64,000 nucleotides of DNA from Daphnia pulex (taxonomy: Eukaryota; Arthropoda; Branchiopoda; Diplostraca; Daphniidae): NCBI RefSeq assembly GCF_021134715.1, contig NC_060022.1, positions 5,089,001 through 5,153,000 on the forward strand, read 5' to 3'. The translations under genes were made by a program, and so were the position numbers. Within the stretch, counting starts at the first letter, position 1, and every line of letters begins with the position of its first letter. This document shows, piece by piece, positions 1 to 11,781 of this stretch. The notes below the pieces were generated by a model that did not search any database, was not told the DNA's origin, and saw nothing but the letters and a program-made list of their open reading frames with translations.

Positions 1-3000
1 TTGCGTTTGAATTGATAGTGACATTTCTGAAAGCGTCGCATATTCTCTATAATATGGAACTGCTGCCAGCGTTTGCCAAAATTAATCCGGTTGTCGCTTA
101 ACGTGTCCGGATTGCCAATGTGTACGAAGGTCAGGTCCTGCAGGATAAGGCCAATGTACGGGATACACGGGGGCTGCGTTTCAGCCAATGCCTGTCGGTA
201 AGCTCGGAAGGAAGACGAACTGTCAATCAGCGCACAATATTCCTGAATCAAATAAGAATAATGAGCATTTCAAGTCACAATGAATGACGAGCTACGATGC
301 AGTCATTTACCTGTAGTCCGTCAGTGATGGATTTTTGCCACTCCAATCGACGCACGGGCGCTGAATCGAGTGCGGAGAGCAAGGCAAGATACGAATTGAA
401 ATTGTTCAGTCGCCTCAAATGCTTCATGATCTTGATGTATTTAACGACGTATCGCTCCCGGTCACGGGCTTCTGCTTGTTCCAATATCCTCGAACGGGCC
501 CAGTACGACATTTTGTTAAAGTGCTCGGTAAACAACGTCAAATTCGGCGACTTTTCTTCGTTCTGCTCCTGCGCCCATACAAGCACCTCGGGAATTTCGA
601 TGCGCAAAAACAATTCAGCATCCAACAGAGTCATTTGTTCAGCCAACTCGCTCGATTTAAAGTCCAAAAGGTGACTCTGTCGCGTCGTTACACCAAGGCT
701 GGCTGGCACCGGAGGAATTTGAGCGACATTAATTCTTAATCGGCGGGCAGTGCATTTTTCCAGGAACTTTTTCCTGAGCGCCTTGGCCAGGACTAAATCT
801 CCGCTGCGGATGAGTTGGCTTTGAAAGTCGATGATTTGACGCATCAATTTGTCTTCCAATTCCGACAGGGCCAGATCGTCCACCACGCCAATCAGCAAAG
901 AGAAAGCGCTGCGGCCAACCCGCTGGAGGTGGACATCTGGCGACCGCAGAAAGTGATGGAACCTGTGAATGAGTTTGCGAGTCAACTCGGATGGTGTGAT
1001 GAACGTTCTGTATGTCGTCAAGAAGGCCGTCTGATAGAGGTAGTCGTCCTTGTTGAGTTTAGCTGCGTGCGTGATGAGCGCATCGAGGCCGCCACCTCGA
1101 ACTTCAGGGCCTTCGTCTTCTGGCTGCTTGAGGACGAGATCTGCGCTAAGGTCAATCTGTTCCATTCCATCTTCGTTGTCCGATTCAGGGTCGATTTTGT
1201 CTGCTTCATTAGTGGTGATGGGAGGTGGTCCTTTGATTGCGGCCATAACGCGGGGTGGAGTTGTGGGTCGCGAGTCGGCTTCGGGCGTCGTTGTCGGGAT
1301 TTCAGGTAGGGCCAACGCCGCGCTGTAGCTGATGGACGATCGGCCTTTTTTGGGTGGCAGTACTGGCGGCAAAAGCGACGGGGTGGCCATATAGCTATTG
1401 CTCCGCGATGGAAATGATTCGCACTCGCTGTGAGTTTGCCATTGCGCAGCCTTTTGATAATAAGCTTCCATCGACTTTCTAAAAATCTCGACTTCGCTGG
1501 GTTGCGAATACTTGCCCACAGCTGCCATGTATTCTTTGACGTGTCGCTTTTTGGGCGGAAGTGGTGGAGCATTTCCGCTGCCACTGCTATTAATCGTCAC
1601 CAGTTGCTCGACGTGGCTGCTGTACTCGCGGTGCATTTGCACCGTCGTACTGGTAGCGCCACCCGTTGAAGATGTTTGAACTCGCTTCTCTTCGCTGAAA
1701 TGAAACGCTTCTCTGTAACACGGGAAAAACAAAACAAGAGTCATCAAAATGGCGATAAGACACGAATGGCTAATGAATTTACATTTCCTCCTGTTTGACG
1801 GCCATAAAACCGGCTAACGACGAACACGGTGAAGTGCCGCAATCTGCCTGATCGACGTTATCGTATTGAGATGGCAATCTGTTGGCTCGTTGGCGGCGTT
1901 TGGCCGGTAAGGCTGGCGGCACGGCAAGAACGTTCACGTTATCCTCGCTGGATGACATTTTCGTCGAGGCTAAAGTGGTGGCTGTAGAAGTCGAACACTG
2001 GAAAGCGGATGAGGACGATTGGTGATGAGATGTGTTGTACGATGCGTATGAAGATGTCGACGATGAAGAGAAAACGCTGGTGGAACTTGCTGCCATCGTT
2101 ACGTCTCTACGGCGCTCCTGAGACGAATCCCATCCCGATTGAGTCTATGATAAATGATTAGTTGATTCATTCACACCGTCTTTTAGTTGGTAAACAGAGA
2201 TATTTACCTGACGTTCAAACATTCCGTGCATGACAAGCGAGTTGCTGTGCATAACCGAATCAAAGCTCTCGTTCAACCAGGGTTGACTGGGTACCAAATC
2301 TGGGAGCGCAGGTGGATTCCCCCAGCCTGGACTGAATGGACTGATGGACCAGCCGCCCATCGGCGATAAACTGCCTCCTATAGATCTCTTTTTAGGCGGC
2401 AACGGAGGTGGAGTTAGAGGATCCTGGATGGACAAGGCGGCCATTTCGCCTACTTAATAATAAAACGGATTTTTTTGTTTAAACAGAGGTTGCCCCAATT
2501 GTTTCAAACGAAAAATCTATACCAAAATCACTAAGTAGGCCTTTAAGAGGTAAAGGTGGTTTCGGTGGCGGGGATTGATCCAGCTCCTCGGGCAACGAAT
2601 CTGAGCTCCAATCTACACTACCGGGTGCGTCCTCTAACAAACTTCCGTCTGAGGATTTTGAAACGCGATTGAGGCTGGGCGCGGGTAACAAACCATCAAC
2701 ACTAGTATCAAAATAAAGAAAAACAACACACATGTTAGATTTGTCAATGCAAAAACGGATCGGTTAAGTCATTCAACATACGTATCCTTGTCGCTGAGTG
2801 GCCTCAGCGGAGATGCGTCGTATAAAGCTGGCGAGGCGCACTGCGGAGTTGACGGTGGAGGTATCTTGTTTGCCGCTTTGTGTATAACGACCTGGACGAG
2901 ATCGTTGATGGCGATTTTGAGGCCATCAACGACCGTCCTAACTTCTGATTGCAGTGAAGATTCGGCAGTGATTGTAGGCGTTGACCTGCCATCGTTTGTC

Positions 3001-3563
3001 GTGGTTTGAAGAAGAATGTCGTCTGACCATCTAATGAGTTGAGAAAGTGCTTGGTGCACCAGATTTGTGGCAGATATAAGTGAAGAGCTGTGCTCCCCCG
3101 ATGGAGGTGAGACATTCCCCAATGCTGTCAAAATACTGAAAACATTCTCCAAGACAATAGAGGCAGAACCGGCCACCAATTCCAGAGTATTTTTCACCAC
3201 AACATCTTCGTAGAACTTCAAGGCGTACCTCACCTAAAAGAAAGATGAGGGACTCAACGATAAATTCAAAAGAGTGATGTCTGTGGCAATTCAATTTACC
3301 TGAAGTATGTTTTTGTTGATTACGTTGGTGAAGTGCTGATTGAGGGTGATGCACGAAGGCAGGTCTTCAATGAGACAAAGCAATTCTTTCTTGTGATCTT
3401 TCTCGTTTCCGTTGGTCACACTGGTAGTGATTGGCAGTGCCTTTGGTTTGACGGTCACTTGGTTGGTGTTTGGGGGTGAACGAAGGTTGGAGAGTATATC
3501 GATGATGTCCTCTTTGAAGGACTTGGCCCTCTTGGCCAACCTACCCTTTTTCACCTTATCCAT
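1..3563 (-). CDS. C3G: C3G / RAPGEF1 ortholog, Rap guanine nucleotide exchange factor (C-terminus beyond left edge)
   Basis: Exons read on the minus strand: 3563-3300, 3233-2782, 2701-2523, 2449-2208, 2144-1783, 1712-311 and 242-<1. All have GT/AG borders and reading phases that join, giving 1,047 residues so far. The start ATG at 3563 sits in a good context (agccATGG). Crk-type SH3-binding proline motifs recur: TPPPLPPKKR (~residue 312), PPALPAKRR (~457), APPLPPKKR (~548) and PPVLPPKKG (~615), which is the hallmark of C3G. A RasGEF_N region starts near residue 707 (DALITHAAKLN, YLYQTAFLTTYRTF). The catalytic RasGEF region starts near 849 (LLDAELFLRIEIPEVLVW) and the last exon carries PPCIPYIGLILQDLTFVHIG. 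Known role of the family: it is recruited by Crk adaptors to the membrane and loads GTP on Rap1 in adhesion and receptor signalling. The final ~75-100 residues of the GEF domain are outside the window. Introns are only 63-80 bp. Identification is firm; exon borders were read by eye. Confidence 0.93.
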
Positions 3564-6500
3564 GGCTGCTCATCCTATAGATCGCCTCCGTCTCGAGACG
3601 CGCTTGTTCTGACGCCAAACACCCTTCCTCGACTCGGATGGGATAACGACCTCATAATGTGGGAATTGGAACACTTAACTGTACAGCAGGTGCCATACAG
3701 AACAACGGTAAAGTAGTAGAATGTGCGTAAGAAAGAGAACACACACAGAGTCACACAGAGGGAAGACGTTGAGAGAACTCTTCAACCAGGAGGCAAACAA
3801 CTGAGCACAGCCGAGACAAAACGCAGGAGGCTTGAAATGCGTATTTTTCTTTCGTTCACCAAGGATATGAGATAAAAAAATTGAGTGTAGGTGTATAATA
3901 AAACATGACGTGAAACTCCACCCGAGCAAAAAGACTCGCCTGGTGTGTGTTTTCCCTGTGTTGCCCTTGGGTTCTGGCAACGTTGCCATCAATAGAAATA
4001 AAAAGAATTGGTTTTTTTCTTTTTCTTTCGCAAATAAAAATAATGCCACCATGAGTTGCCATAAATGGTCTCCTATTCTTTCAGTTTCATGGGAGAATAT
4101 TTTTGTGTATTGGTGGGGCAAGACGAAGTAATCTCTTGCGTCATTCGCCTCCTTTTGACTTTTATATAAACACACACGCGCAGCAGCGACGCCAACACTT
4201 GCCCTAATCTGGGCGGCTCCGCCTCGATATGGCTTCATCTTACGGCTAAATTTTCAAAATAAAAATATATTCTCGATAAGACGATGATTCCACTTGAAAA
4301 GCTGACGTCACCCGACCCAAAACTTGTTTTTTTTTCTGCTCCCATAACGAAGCCTCTAGGGGCAAATAGCAGACAAATCACGCATCGATCCAACAGTCCG
4401 TGTAAATAGACGACTCTCGTCTATAAACGCACGCAAACATGCAGCTGCTGCTGCTTGCCCCCCTGGATTAGCATATCATTCCCCCCGGTACATGTCCATC
4501 TTGAAGAATAAACGAGGCCCACTTGACTTTCAAATTCAATAATAACAAGATACAGAACTCGGTGTATTATATCTCGAAAAAAAATAATAGACAAAATCTA
4601 ACTGGAAATCAATTCGACGGCGGGATTTTGTCTATACAGAAAAATCTTCAATTATACAACCACGCTGCCACTACTTTGTATGGAGCTCTGCACTATACGT
4701 CGTGTTGTTGGGAGGGAAATCTGGGCAAACCGCACGCGGAGCAACGGCCCCGATCGATCAAACCACCAAAGGTTTTTCGGGGCTGCGGTACGACGTGTGC
4801 GTGATCAGCTGCTGGCTTACATACACACACACACACACAGGTAAACGTTATTGCTGTGTTATTCTACACACGATGCGAGACTCCCGGATCGGAAGTGGCC
4901 GCGGAACCGCGAAGGCGCAACTCCCGACACATAAAAAAAACAAAAAAACGAAAAACGAAACCAAACTTTTTCTTCTTCCCGCCACAGACGGACGGAATTT
5001 TGCCATCGGATATATACACACAGAAAAAAAAGAGTTCATTGACGTCCGATGAAATGATTTAGCTCGAGGGCAAAAATCAAAAAGGCGTAGGAAATATAAT
5101 CAAAACTTGTTGTATGCAAAATGAAATAATAACAAGAGACTATCATGAGACAGTGGGAAAAAATGATATTTTTCTAAAGGAAAACAAAATTCCTTTTTCC
5201 TCACAACAGTAGCTGCTGGCGCAATCATTCTCCCACCCAACGCTGGAAGAATAAATTGATTGCGGGGTCGCATTTGTTCCACCGATTTTTCCTGGTCATT
5301 GACTATACAGGTGAAAAAATGTTCATTTTTCCAATATAGGCATATATAAAAATGTTTGCCTGGACAAAAAAAAAAGCCATCGACTTTTAAAATCAATCAA
5401 AGTTAACCGAGAGTCACTGATGGGAACGATATGGGGACGGCTCAAACATGTCCCACGCCATCTGGTCTGTGCCTTTACAGTTGGACTATCAGTCCAGAGT
5501 CATCGACATGGTATCAACTTTCTACCTCGTTTAACTTTGGGGAAAATCATGGGCGATGCCTATCGCGCTCACTACAGTTTTCCCTCAACTGGTAGGTCAA
5601 AAATTCTTTTCCACCAGCTTCAGTCAGGTATAATACCGTCCCTGTCATTTTTGCAGAGTGCCTCTAGACGACTTTTTTATCGGTTCAATCTTCCATATGT
5701 ACCTACTATCTGCGCTCCTACATCTCGAGTAGGAAGATTTTTCGAATTGTAAGGAAAACCTACAAGTGGTGTCAATCACCACCGCTAGGTGGCAGCTGGC
5801 GCAAAAACCATTCACGTTATATAAAATTCGGCGAGCGTGATTATTCGACAGGTTTTCGTGACATTAGTGCACGCCATTCTTTCGCGAGAAAAAAACAAAA
5901 AGGATTTACAGGAATTTCCTTGACTGGACGCACTGGACTCACCTGCGTTTGCATCTACGCGTCCATCAGTTTTTACACAGTCGTCGCCCTTTTTCGAGGT
6001 CGGGAGCAACAGGAACGCATATAAAAAGAGGAAATTGAAACGCCATTTAATCGCGCGAATTTAAGACACACACAAAAAAAAACAAGTAGTCGAACAGCTT
6101 TTTTCTTTTTTCTTTCAAAATTCTGTCGCCCTTTTAGTATTTTTTACGACGTTTGTCGCCTGTATATAAAAATATGGCGCGTCAGCCATAAAAATATATA
6201 CATATCTCGAACCGAAATCCATTTCGGTAGTTGGACGAAGGGAAAATTGGGGAAAACAAAACGAGTTTTGCGCTACATTGTAGTAGTACATTTTGAAAAA
6301 ATAAAAAGCAAACGCCCTCCTATCTACTTTTTTAAAAAAAGAAATGGCAGCGGCTACTGGACACTATTAGGCCCCTGTATAAAAAAACCGCGCTGTCAAT
6401 CTTTTGGCCAATTGGTGGTGGTATGGTTGAAATAAATATAAAACATTAAAAAAAAAGAATTTGACCCTGGTGGTAGTTCTGGCCTTCGACCACCGACTTT

Positions 6501-9500
6501 TTCTTTCCGTCAAAAAAGGTTTTATGAGTTCAGCCAAGGGCGGCTGAGACTGGCGGATTTTTTGGCGACCGCCAATCACCAAAATTAAAGAAAAAAAAGG
6601 AACGAATCGATAGAATAGAGAGATGCTGGCGAGGTGATTAAACTACCATATACGCATAAAAAAAGATACGACTGGAAAGAAAACCCTTTTTTTTTTTGTC
6701 CATCTATTTGAACCTATTCACCGAAAGTAAATTTTTTTGCGGCCTTATTTATATTTGCAAGGACGGTATTAACCTACATTTTTCAAACAAGGGGTCGTGT
6801 GTCTGAAAATAGCACCGGGTTAACACGGTCGTACGCGTTTTTTTGTCTCCTCCCAATTGATGTGGCCAACAATTTATTCTTAGCAAAAAATGGCTAATCC
6901 CGTTTTTTAAAAGATATTACGTAGACATCTAAAGAGAGTTATTATCGGCGGGATTAATGACCGTGAAAAAGGGATAGATATACATTGTTCGTCCGTCTAC
7001 TTGCCATTTCTTTCGATGTCGTGTGTACTATAATATATTTATTCCTGGACGGGCGGAATGATTCACGTGCCGGCCCACAATATCTATAGGAGCATTAGCC
7101 AGTCACATCATTTTGCGGTGGCCGTTCCCGCGGGATACCCTACAATGCAACGGAGTTAAAATTTAAAAAATAAGACAAAGAGCACAAGAAGAAGAAGAAG
7201 AAGAATAAGAAGTACCATCGTACTTTACTGCTGTTGCGGTCACTCACGCTAGTCCCGTTCTTCTTGGTCCGTGCAAGGAAAAAGGAAGGAAGGAAAAGCG
7301 CAACAGCAGGTATGTACACTTGTTGTTTTAGGAGGAGAAGAAACCACACACACACAAAAAATAAAGAAAATCGAAAATGATATTATATAGAATTCCTTGT
7401 TGCTGCTACTGCGGTTGCGGTCGGTTGTTCTTTTTCTTTTCTTTCTTGTATTTTTGTGCTGCACGAATTGTCAGGCGAAATGAACGCGGATGAGATATTC
7501 CGCACCGGGAAATATTTCTCGTTCTCTGCTGTGTTGCTCTTGAACTTGATCTACTTGTCTCTTTACCACCACAGCACAGCATTGAAATATGTTTGATTCA
7601 ATTCTTTAAATTATTGCTACTGATGGCTGGACGTTTGAAATAGTTTAGAAAAAAGTTTCATATTATTTCAGTTTTCATAATAAATCAAACGGTCAATGTC
7701 CAAATATCCAGCACAATCGGAATGAGAAAGTTATTGATGCGCTGCTGGATGAGATGACTCCGGACGTTTGACTGAACACGATGAGCGTTTATGCGTTGCA
7801 AAGGTTTTTGAACTTTATTTCCCAACGTTTGAAATACATCATCATTATCCCGTTGGCTATACCTATTATATATACATACCCATCCTAATCCGAGAAATAG
7901 GCCTACACAGAACGCATAGCTAGGACGACAGCAGGTGTAATAATATCAAGAAGTCGGTGATACGCAACTAGATATACTGGCGGCTATATAGAATTCACGC
8001 TAGATACACCTGAGACTATAGACGCGCTGATGTTCAGCTCTCTAGAACTTGTTCAACTGAGGTTATTGGCCTTTCCCTTTTCATCGACTTGTTTTTTGGG
8101 ATCTCGTCCCCCCTCCCGATAGACTTTCTGACTCCCGGCGTGTCGTTCGTTTAATCGCGTTACATCTTATTATAATATCTTTTAGCTTTAGACTAAACAA
8201 AACGATGGATATAATCAGTCTACTATGATAGACAACCGAAAATATAGCATTGTACATATTATAAAGATTTGTTTTTTGGTGGGGTGGTGGTATAAATCTG
8301 AAAAGAAAAGAGTCTGAGCACGGAACCGTGAGCAGCGAGCTTGTTCCTGACTGAATTCCTCATCCAGCAGCAGCATCTGATTATTATGACGATACGGGCG
8401 CGATGGAAATCCGGTGGTGGAGCGGAACAACTATCGTCATGACGCTCTTATATATTCGCCTTATTGTATATTGTGTGCTATGTGCGCCAAAAGGCATTCG
8501 TGTTTCCTGCAGCGTGAATCACGGACTTGGGTATCTATATGTACACGACGCGCAAGTTCCCATCCCCCCCGAAGGAAAAATGAAGAGGGGGGGGGGAGGG
8601 GGAATTCTCTCGGGCGTCGCGATGCTTCCCGACGTTGCTGAACATGACAGCAGTCGGCCGGTTGTTGAACTTTGGCCAAGAAAAGAAGAAAAAAGGGAAA
8701 AGGCGACGACGAGCTTATATCTAGCTATAGTCTTTTATTTCCTAAGGAGAGCCCTCCAGCTGTTATATAAAGACGGAAGTAAAAATAAAAATAAAAGAAG
8801 AACAAATTCTCTTTTTTTCTTAAATCCGCCCAGGCAGCGTCGTCACTCTTCCTGGTTCCCGCCGACAGTGCTACGCACAGTAACCGCAATGTCGTCCATC
8901 TTATCAGTTTATTTCTCCATTCAATTATCAATTTCAAAAAAGAAGAAGAAACATAGCTACACACAAACGAGTAGTAATATATATTTAATTCTTTAGACGA
9001 ATAAAACTAAAAAAATTCATTTTACCTTTACGAAAATGATCCGCAATTTGAATAATATATAAATGACGCACTCGGATGGTTATATATACATGCAAACAAT
9101 ATAGTTTTGCCCCGAAACAAAAAATTAAAAAATAAAAACCGTTGAAGTATTTTATTCTCTGTGGTGCGCTCGATTGAACGCGCGGCAAGTGACGAGGTCG
9201 ACTGAGCGTGAAACGTCAATTTCCCGATCTATTTTTTTTCTTTTATCTTTCGAATGATAACATTTCTTCTTTCTATTATTCCATGTGAACTGTATAGACA
9301 TTGAGTCTTGTGTGCCGCATCATTCGCACGGAGAATTGAATTTCGCGCGGAAACGACGATAGTATATTACTATACACGCAATAATCCAGACGAATAATAA
9401 TGATCATTTATAATACCCGCCGTGTATTATACGTGATATTTCCTTTTGACGGAATGATAATCATAGAGGATGGAATATCACACACATGTGGGTATTCTTA

Positions 9501-10323
9501 TATACATGTTCCCCATGATCAATTCGGTCTGCTGTATAAATAAACATGGGGATAGAGAGGGGCTAATTATTAAATGACCATAGGCGCGCACATCACTATA
9601 GTAGTATACGTCTGTCCGTTTCCTGGTTGGTTGACGACACGAGGCAATAGCCAATCTCTTGTAAAACATATGGGAGACGGAAAGGCTATTTTTGTCGGAT
9701 GGAAGTTGAGGATTTGTGACGTCGATAAGAGTCATCGACCCTCTCTCCATATGATGATATGTATGTACCTATATACCATCACAAGCTGCTTGCCTGCCCT
9801 GCTGCTGATGGTCGAGTATTACGACTAAATAAAGCCATAGGCGCATGAGCATCAATTACTTGTGGCCTCTTATGTGATGTCTGCCCGTCTGCCGGCTTAT
9901 ACCGGCAGCAGACAGCAGCAGAGAAATGAACGAACGAACTCGAAAAAAAAAACGCCCGCGTCCGAAACACACGCGGCAACAGATGGGCTCTCACGACGTT
10001 CACATCCCTCCAGCTAAAATGTTTTAAATATTTCATTTCATCCGCCAATTGTATTGAATTTAAACATTTTTTTTTTCATTTTTTTTTTAAAGAAATAAAT
10101 GTCATCACGCTCGGCTGGCGCAAAGCGAATAATAATAATAATAATATCAAACATTCTGTGTGTGTGTGTGTAGGATAAAGAGAAGAAGAAAAAAATATGT
10201 GTGTAATTCTCATGGCCACTTGCTCCCGATATATTTCTGCGGCAAAACACAAAATTCCGTTATAGATAGACATCGGGCGCAGCAAATTGAAAAGGAAAAT
10301 TTCCATTCCATTTATTATAATTA
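3564..10323. other. Intergenic / 5' region between C3G and the Helitron
   Basis: No coding region can be supported here. The part next to 3563 must hold the C3G 5' UTR and promoter on the minus strand, but I cannot place a transcription start. The rest is AT-rich with homopolymer runs and short simple repeats: CA around 4820-4840, GAA around 7188-7205, and a G-rich run at 8586-8601. Many TATATA-like strings occur but none is tied to a gene. Open frames of 60-197 codons (for example 5420-5752 and 8403-8996 on plus) have no recognisable motifs and are biased toward simple sequence, so I treat them as chance. Confidence 0.6.
5782..5795 (+). promoter_or_regulatory. CTCF-like insulator motif
   Basis: The sequence CCGCTAGGTGGCAG matches the core CTCF consensus CCASYAGRKGGCRS at all but the third position. 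CTCF and its core motif are conserved in arthropods. It lies between the divergent C3G and ovo genes, a sensible place for a domain boundary. A single motif match in 64 kb can be chance. Confidence 0.35.
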
Positions 10324-10429
10324 CTAGTAAATTTTAGCCCGTCCAGGGCCGGTCATCAGTGGGCCTAGTGTAAAGTCGTACTTTTTCTTAAAAGGCCTTC
10401 CTTGATCAATCAGTGTTGAACGTAAAAAG

Positions 10430-11340
10430 GAAATTTGAGTTTGCATCTGCTTTGCGATTTTTGCTTTTGAGCTGCTTGTATCGTCATTTTCTTATGTCGT
10501 ACGTGATTTGCAACTTCGGTCACGGGCCCCCTTCGGGGGCCCGCGCCCGAAGTTGCCAAAATTTTTAAGGTTGCATCTTTTTCTTCATTTTGTAAGTTAC
10601 CCAAATCTTCTTGAGCAATCATTTTTTTTGTTTCTTGGCAAGACTGTTTCTGCTTTGCGGTTTCCGCTCTGTTTATATCGTAAGCTATAATTTTTTTTTT
10701 TCAAATTAAAAGAACTTCATTGGTGATAAACGTTAAGTATATGTTAATCAATTTTTACACATTTCCGTCATGATTCTTCACTTGATATTTATGCTGTTTA
10801 ACATCGGTGCTTTTTACAATATGCGTAATTCTCGTTTGTTATGAATAGTTATTGGTGAAGTTATTTTCAACTTTGAAGTTGCCCTGGTCTTATTCATCTG
10901 CGTTGAGTCAATGTTCTTTTGAGTAAAAAATTTAAATTTAGCTTGGCAACGTTATCTATTCAGCCAGGGTTCCGCTCTTTAGCCGCGTGGATCAGTGACA
11001 AATGTTAAAAAAAAATTTTTTCACCACTTTTTCTGCTTTGCTGTTTCTGCTCTTTTTTATCGCAATCTTTAATTTTTGTTTTTCCAAATTTAAAAGAATT
11101 TTATTGGTAGCTTACGTTAAAACGACAATTAATTTTTACTCATTTCCGACGTGATTGTTCACTGGATATTTATCCTTATTTTTTTCATTGTTGCTTTTTA
11201 CGATAGCCGGAATTCTCGTTTGTTTTGAATTGTTATTGGTGAAGTAATTTGCAACTTCACCAAAAGTTGCCCCCGTGTTTATCACCGGCCTTAAGCCAAC
11301 AGTGTTTGGGGTAAAAAAAATCTCGCTTGGCAACGTTACC
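10430..11340. repeat. Diverged tandem repeat, ~385-390 bp period, in the Helitron 3' region
   Basis: Several blocks recur in order. A 'ctgctttgcggtttccgctc' type block is at ~10651 and ~11031. 'gaattctcgtttgtt' is at ~10825 and ~11210. 'gcttggcaacgtta..ccgctctttagccgcg' is at ~10940 and ~11328. A third partial copy is marked by the 'tttgcaacttc..aagttgcc' block, seen at ~10507, ~10862 and ~11251. Identity is visibly imperfect, so the duplication is not recent. Each unit carries a gcaactt/aagttgc inverted pair. No coding potential is seen. Confidence 0.65.
10510..10556. repeat. GC-rich double hairpin in the Helitron 3' region
   Basis: The outer stem is perfect: GCAACTTCGG (10510-10519) with CCGAAGTTGC (10547-10556). 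The inner stem is also perfect: GGGCCCCC (10524-10531) with GGGGGCCC (10535-10542) around a TTC loop. It stands out strongly from the AT-rich surroundings. It is about 185 bp inside the proposed 3' end, so it is not the terminal hairpin; it may be an older terminus or a transcription-stop structure. Confidence 0.7.
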
Positions 11341-11396
11341 TATGCTGCGCGGGCTCCGCTCTTTAGCCGCGAGTATCTCCAGCACTCCTCTCGCGG

Positions 11397-11433
11397 CCGC
11401 GGGGGTGCCCCTCCGGGGCCCCCACCCCCGCGG
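11397..11433. repeat. GC-rich palindrome in the Helitron 3' region
   Basis: CCGCGGGGGTGCCCC on one side mirrors GGGGCCCCCACCCCCGCGG on the other with a small bulge. The inverted symmetry extends outward, less perfectly, to the gagtatctccag (~11371) and ctggaggtatcctc (~11446) pair. It lies about 350 bp past the stop codon of the Helitron ORF, where a 3' UTR or terminator-like fold would be. Confidence 0.6.
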
Positions 11434-11781
11434 GCTCGAGTCACGCTGGAGGTATCCTCGCTGCATCCGCTCCGCGGCCGCTTGCATCGGCAAAGTTAGT
11501 GGCAGTTGTTTGTATTTTTTTGGGATAGAGTTGTCGTTGTGTCAAGGTTTGAATTTGCTATTTTTGAATTTTTTTTTCACGGTTGAGCGCACTTGGGTAC
11601 TGCCCCCAAGGCCCTGCCCGTGCTCCTTATTGAGTCCGTAGACCGAGGCGGAAGTTATTTCCTCACAAAGAGTTAGTCATTTAGTCTTTCACTTGGGCTG
11701 TGATTGCTTATAGCAAGACTTCTTTGTATGCGATGTTTCTGGTGAATTTTCTGATTTTTTTTGTGGCGTCTGGATGATTGC

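Noticed and set aside
3675..4238. 187-codon minus-strand frame just upstream of the C3G start
   Set aside because: Low-complexity F/L-rich translation from AT-rich sequence, with no join to the C3G ATG exon. More likely 5' UTR or intron.
5420..5752. 110-codon plus-strand frame upstream of C3G
   Set aside because: Isolated, with no motif or splice partner, in repeat-rich non-coding DNA.
8403..8996. 197-codon plus-strand frame
   Set aside because: Composed of simple-sequence runs (G run, GAA, polyK) with no recognisable domain.
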